Below, in pieces: positions 62,342-64,000 of a DNA stretch of 64,000 bases; positions within the stretch are counted from its first letter, which is position 1; every line of letters starts with the position of its first letter. Source of the stretch: JAFAMB01 sp963775805 (lineage in GTDB: Bacteria; Verrucomicrobiota; Verrucomicrobiia; Chthoniobacterales; JAFAMB01); contig CAVZKG010000004.1 in NCBI GenBank assembly GCA_963775805.1, forward strand, positions 372,001 to 436,000, written 5' to 3'. Both the position numbers and the translations under genes were made by a program. The notes below the pieces were generated by a model. The model was given only the letters and a program-made list of their open reading frames with translations, made no database searches and was not told the DNA's origin.

Positions 62342-62439
62342 GAAATGGAAAAAGGTACCTGTGTAAGAGCAGACCCTGAATGGAGTCGTTCAGTGCGCAG
62401 CGACTGATTAGCCTTCGATAGGTGACTTCCCGAAGAGGA

Positions 62440-62631
62440 TCAAATGTAGCCGACTCGCCGCAGAAATCCGGCCAATCGAGCCAGCATACATTTTTCGGGC
62501 TGTGCCGCACCCCGGAGCCAATTGGTCAGGATCGCTTCGGTGACTCCGAGCTTTGTCGCTGTCTGCCGCTCCGTTTCTTCGGATTCCTTTGCATACCGTT
62601 GCAAAGCCTTGAGGACCTCGTCAGTGCTCAT
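62440..62631 (-). CDS. Small helix-turn-helix protein
   Basis: A 63-residue protein with a helix-turn-helix of XRE type: QTATKLGVTEAILTNWLRG followed by EKCMLARLAGFL. This is the minimal size for such a DNA-binding protein. The ATG used gives MSTDEVLKAL. It is divergent from the FTR1 gene and could regulate it or rbsK; targets are unknown. Confidence 0.65.
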   Translation of the reverse strand: MSTDEVLKALQRYAKESEETERQTATKLGVTEAILTNWLRGAAQPEKCMLARLAGFLRRVGYI

Positions 62632-62772
62632 CAATGGGCTATTGCTAGATTAGGCAGGCGGAATTGTCCACTTCTTTATCGAATATCAGGGGAAGGGCGA
62701 GTTCTGTGTCCGGCTGGTAAAACAAGGATGCGCGCAGGCTTGTGGCGGAGATATCGGTTGACTTTGTGAGAC

Positions 62773-62787
62773 TGAGAGTCATTCTCA
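62773..62787 (+). promoter_or_regulatory. Fur-box-like 7-1-7 site upstream of FTR1
   Basis: TGAGAGT-C-ATTCTCA matches the Fur consensus TGATAAT-N-ATTATCA at 11 of 14 positions and has TGAGA/TCTCA arms. It ends 6 bases before the FTR1 start codon, a good position to block transcription or initiation. Confidence 0.45.
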
Positions 62788-62793
62788 CTACAA

Positions 62794-63816
62794 ATGAGCC
62801 AGGCCGAAGTTCACCCCTCTTCCCTTGATCATTCAGATCAGAACAAGGCCCCTAGAACATCCGGAAGCTCCCGGATCGGTTTTCAGATTTTTCTCGTCGT
62901 CGCCGGGATAATCGTTGTCGGGGTGATGGTCTGGCAGGCACTCACTTCGAATGGGTCTCCAGATCCGACACAGCCACATACGAGCAAGTCAGTGGCGATT
63001 CTAGACATTGCCGTGCTGGTGTTCCGCGAAGGCTTGGAATGTGTGCTGGTGCTATCGGCGATCACAGCGAGTATGGCCGGCAATCAGCGGGACCAACGGC
63101 GTCCGGTGATGGCGGGAGCGGCGGTTGGTTTTCTTGCCACGCTGGTCACTTGGGTGATTGCAGTTGGAATTGTCACTAATCTTGCGCAAAACATCCCGGC
63201 GCTGCAGCTGCAGGCCATAACGGGGATGTTGGCTGTCGTGGTCTTATTGGTGGTGATGAATTGGTTTTTCCATAAGGTTTATTGGGGCGGTTGGATTGGG
63301 CTTCAGAACCGGAAGAAGAAAGATCTCCTCAGCAAAGCGACCGGCTCAGAAATCTCCGAGTCGGGGTTAGTTTGGGGTCTCGGCCTTTTGGGGTTTGCTT
63401 CCCTTTATCGTGAAGGTTTCGAGGTGGTGCTCTTTTTGCAGAGCTACTTCTTGCAGATGGGCGGACGCATTGTTCTATGGGGCGCTTTGCTCGGCCTGAT
63501 ATTGTCGGGTTTCGTCGCGGTGCTCACGTTTGTTGCGCACACACGATTACCATATCGAAAGCTCCTGGTGTCGACCGGAGTGATGCTTGGATTTGTGCTG
63601 CTGATCATGGTTGGCGAACAGGCGCAGGAGATGCAACTCGCCAACTGGCTGCCGACGACGAAGATTTCAGCGCTTGAGCACGTCATTCCAAATTGGATGG
63701 GTGTCTGGTTTTCGATCTATCCGACTATTGAGACCCTCGTTGCCCAGTTGCTCGCTGCGCTTCTGGTGGTTGGTTCCTATTTTGCCGCCCGCCGCCAGGC
63801 CTCGCCGACCAAATGA
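62794..63816 (+). CDS. FTR1-family iron permease
   Basis: A 340-residue membrane permease of the FTR1/EfeU family with an N-terminal helix plus seven core helices. The two REGLE-type motifs are VFREGLECVLVL and LYREGFEVVLFL, which bind iron in the pore. The gene is preceded by a Fur-like box. No multicopper oxidase or EfeO/EfeB gene is seen before the window ends. The N-terminal 30 residues are hydrophilic and unconserved. Confidence 0.9.
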   Translation: MSQAEVHPSSLDHSDQNKAPRTSGSSRIGFQIFLVVAGIIVVGVMVWQALTSNGSPDPTQPHTSKSVAILDIAVLVFREGLECVLVLSAITASMAGNQRDQRRPVMAGAAVGFLATLVTWVIAVGIVTNLAQNIPALQLQAITGMLAVVVLLVVMNWFFHKVYWGGWIGLQNRKKKDLLSKATGSEISESGLVWGLGLLGFASLYREGFEVVLFLQSYFLQMGGRIVLWGALLGLILSGFVAVLTFVAHTRLPYRKLLVSTGVMLGFVLLIMVGEQAQEMQLANWLPTTKISALEHVIPNWMGVWFSIYPTIETLVAQLLAALLVVGSYFAARRQASPTK

Positions 63817-63858
63817 TACCGTCGGACAGGTCGGCTCTCTTTGATTTTGCGACGCTTG

Positions 63859-64000
63859 TTACGAAGTAACCCACGCCCTTATTCCGGCTTGGGAAACGTT
63901 TGCAGAGAGTCCTTCGATTTCAGGGGGAGCTTCCGAAGAATAGAAGTACGCCACTGTATAGGTGGAAAAAATGCTCCGATGAGTGAATACGTAGGCGGCC
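63859..64000 (-). CDS. Possible 3' end of a gene open to the right edge
   Basis: On the minus strand a frame is open from the window edge to a stop at 63859 (at least 46 residues, beginning AAYVFTHRSIFSTYTVAYFY). The VFTHR stretch is loosely like the C-terminal region of MutY-type proteins, but the match is too short to name. Confidence 0.3.
   Translation of the reverse strand, partial: AAYVFTHRSIFSTYTVAYFYSSEAPPEIEGLSANVSQAGIRAWVTS

Noticed and set aside
63859..64000. Naming the right-edge frame mutY
   Set aside because: Only 46 residues are visible and the resemblance rests on VFTHR alone.

Overview
The window is about 64 kb of a densely coding, mid-GC bacterial chromosome. It looks most like a soil Verrucomicrobiota member (Chthoniobacterales type); that placement is inferred. 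The support is a menaquinone-type (B-type) succinate dehydrogenase, an Alternative Complex III cluster joined to an aa3-type cytochrome oxidase, System II cytochrome c maturation genes, and spacers filled with short dispersed repeats, one of them read in frame inside a gene. No rRNA, insertion sequence, prophage or CRISPR array is seen. One tRNA (Gly-GCC) is present.

Layout. 1-3036 (minus): sdhC-sdhA-sdhB. 3376-15549: a branched-chain amino acid type (Liv) ABC transporter with four tandem paralogous binding proteins, then livH-livM-livG. livF is separated from livG by a YCII/DGPF protein and a large STAND ATPase with kinesin-light-chain-like TPRs. 15684-18419: a four-helix-bundle protein carrying repeat insertions and a UvrD-family helicase with a strong terminator. 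18505-19815: a type III PKS-like condensing enzyme with its own acyl carrier protein. 19867-22380: rpsO-pnp. 22892-40042: the respiratory supercluster actABCDEF, a small membrane protein, ccoN-like, ccoO-like, a CcoP-like cytochrome c, coxB-coxA-ctaA-ctaB, a 41-residue protein, coxC and a small membrane protein. 40072-43382 (minus): ackA-pta. 43729-47976: DUF420 protein, lipoprotein, ResB and CcsA. 48504-51781: DUF2726 protein and recQ. 52035-52896: tRNA-Gly and a higBA module. 53007-55922 (minus): mdcB-C-D-E of malonate decarboxylase without mdcA. 56314-63816: trpC, rluD, family 4 uracil-DNA glycosylase, a secreted protein, threonine aldolase, a NUDIX protein, ribokinase, a small HTH protein and an FTR1 iron permease.

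How it fits together. Succinate dehydrogenase reduces menaquinone, ACIII oxidises it and the aa3 oxidase reduces oxygen. CtaA and CtaB make heme A, and ResB/CcsA attach heme to the many c-type cytochromes encoded here. AckA-Pta handle acetate and acetyl-CoA, and the Liv system imports amino acids or related solutes.

Most notable observation. The CcoN-like protein inside the respiratory cluster appears to have lost every CuB ligand, the cross-linked tyrosine, the high-spin heme ligand and one low-spin heme ligand, yet it is kept with ccoO-like and CcoP-like partners. It looks like a non-catalytic oxidase scaffold placed between ACIII and a complete aa3 oxidase. Other points of interest are a pnp ribosome binding site buried in a long-range stem, a PKS III-ACP pair, the STAND-TPR gene splitting the Liv operon, MITE-like elements (one supplies the recQ stop codon), and many operon-leading genes whose start codon sits only a few bases after a -10-like hexamer.
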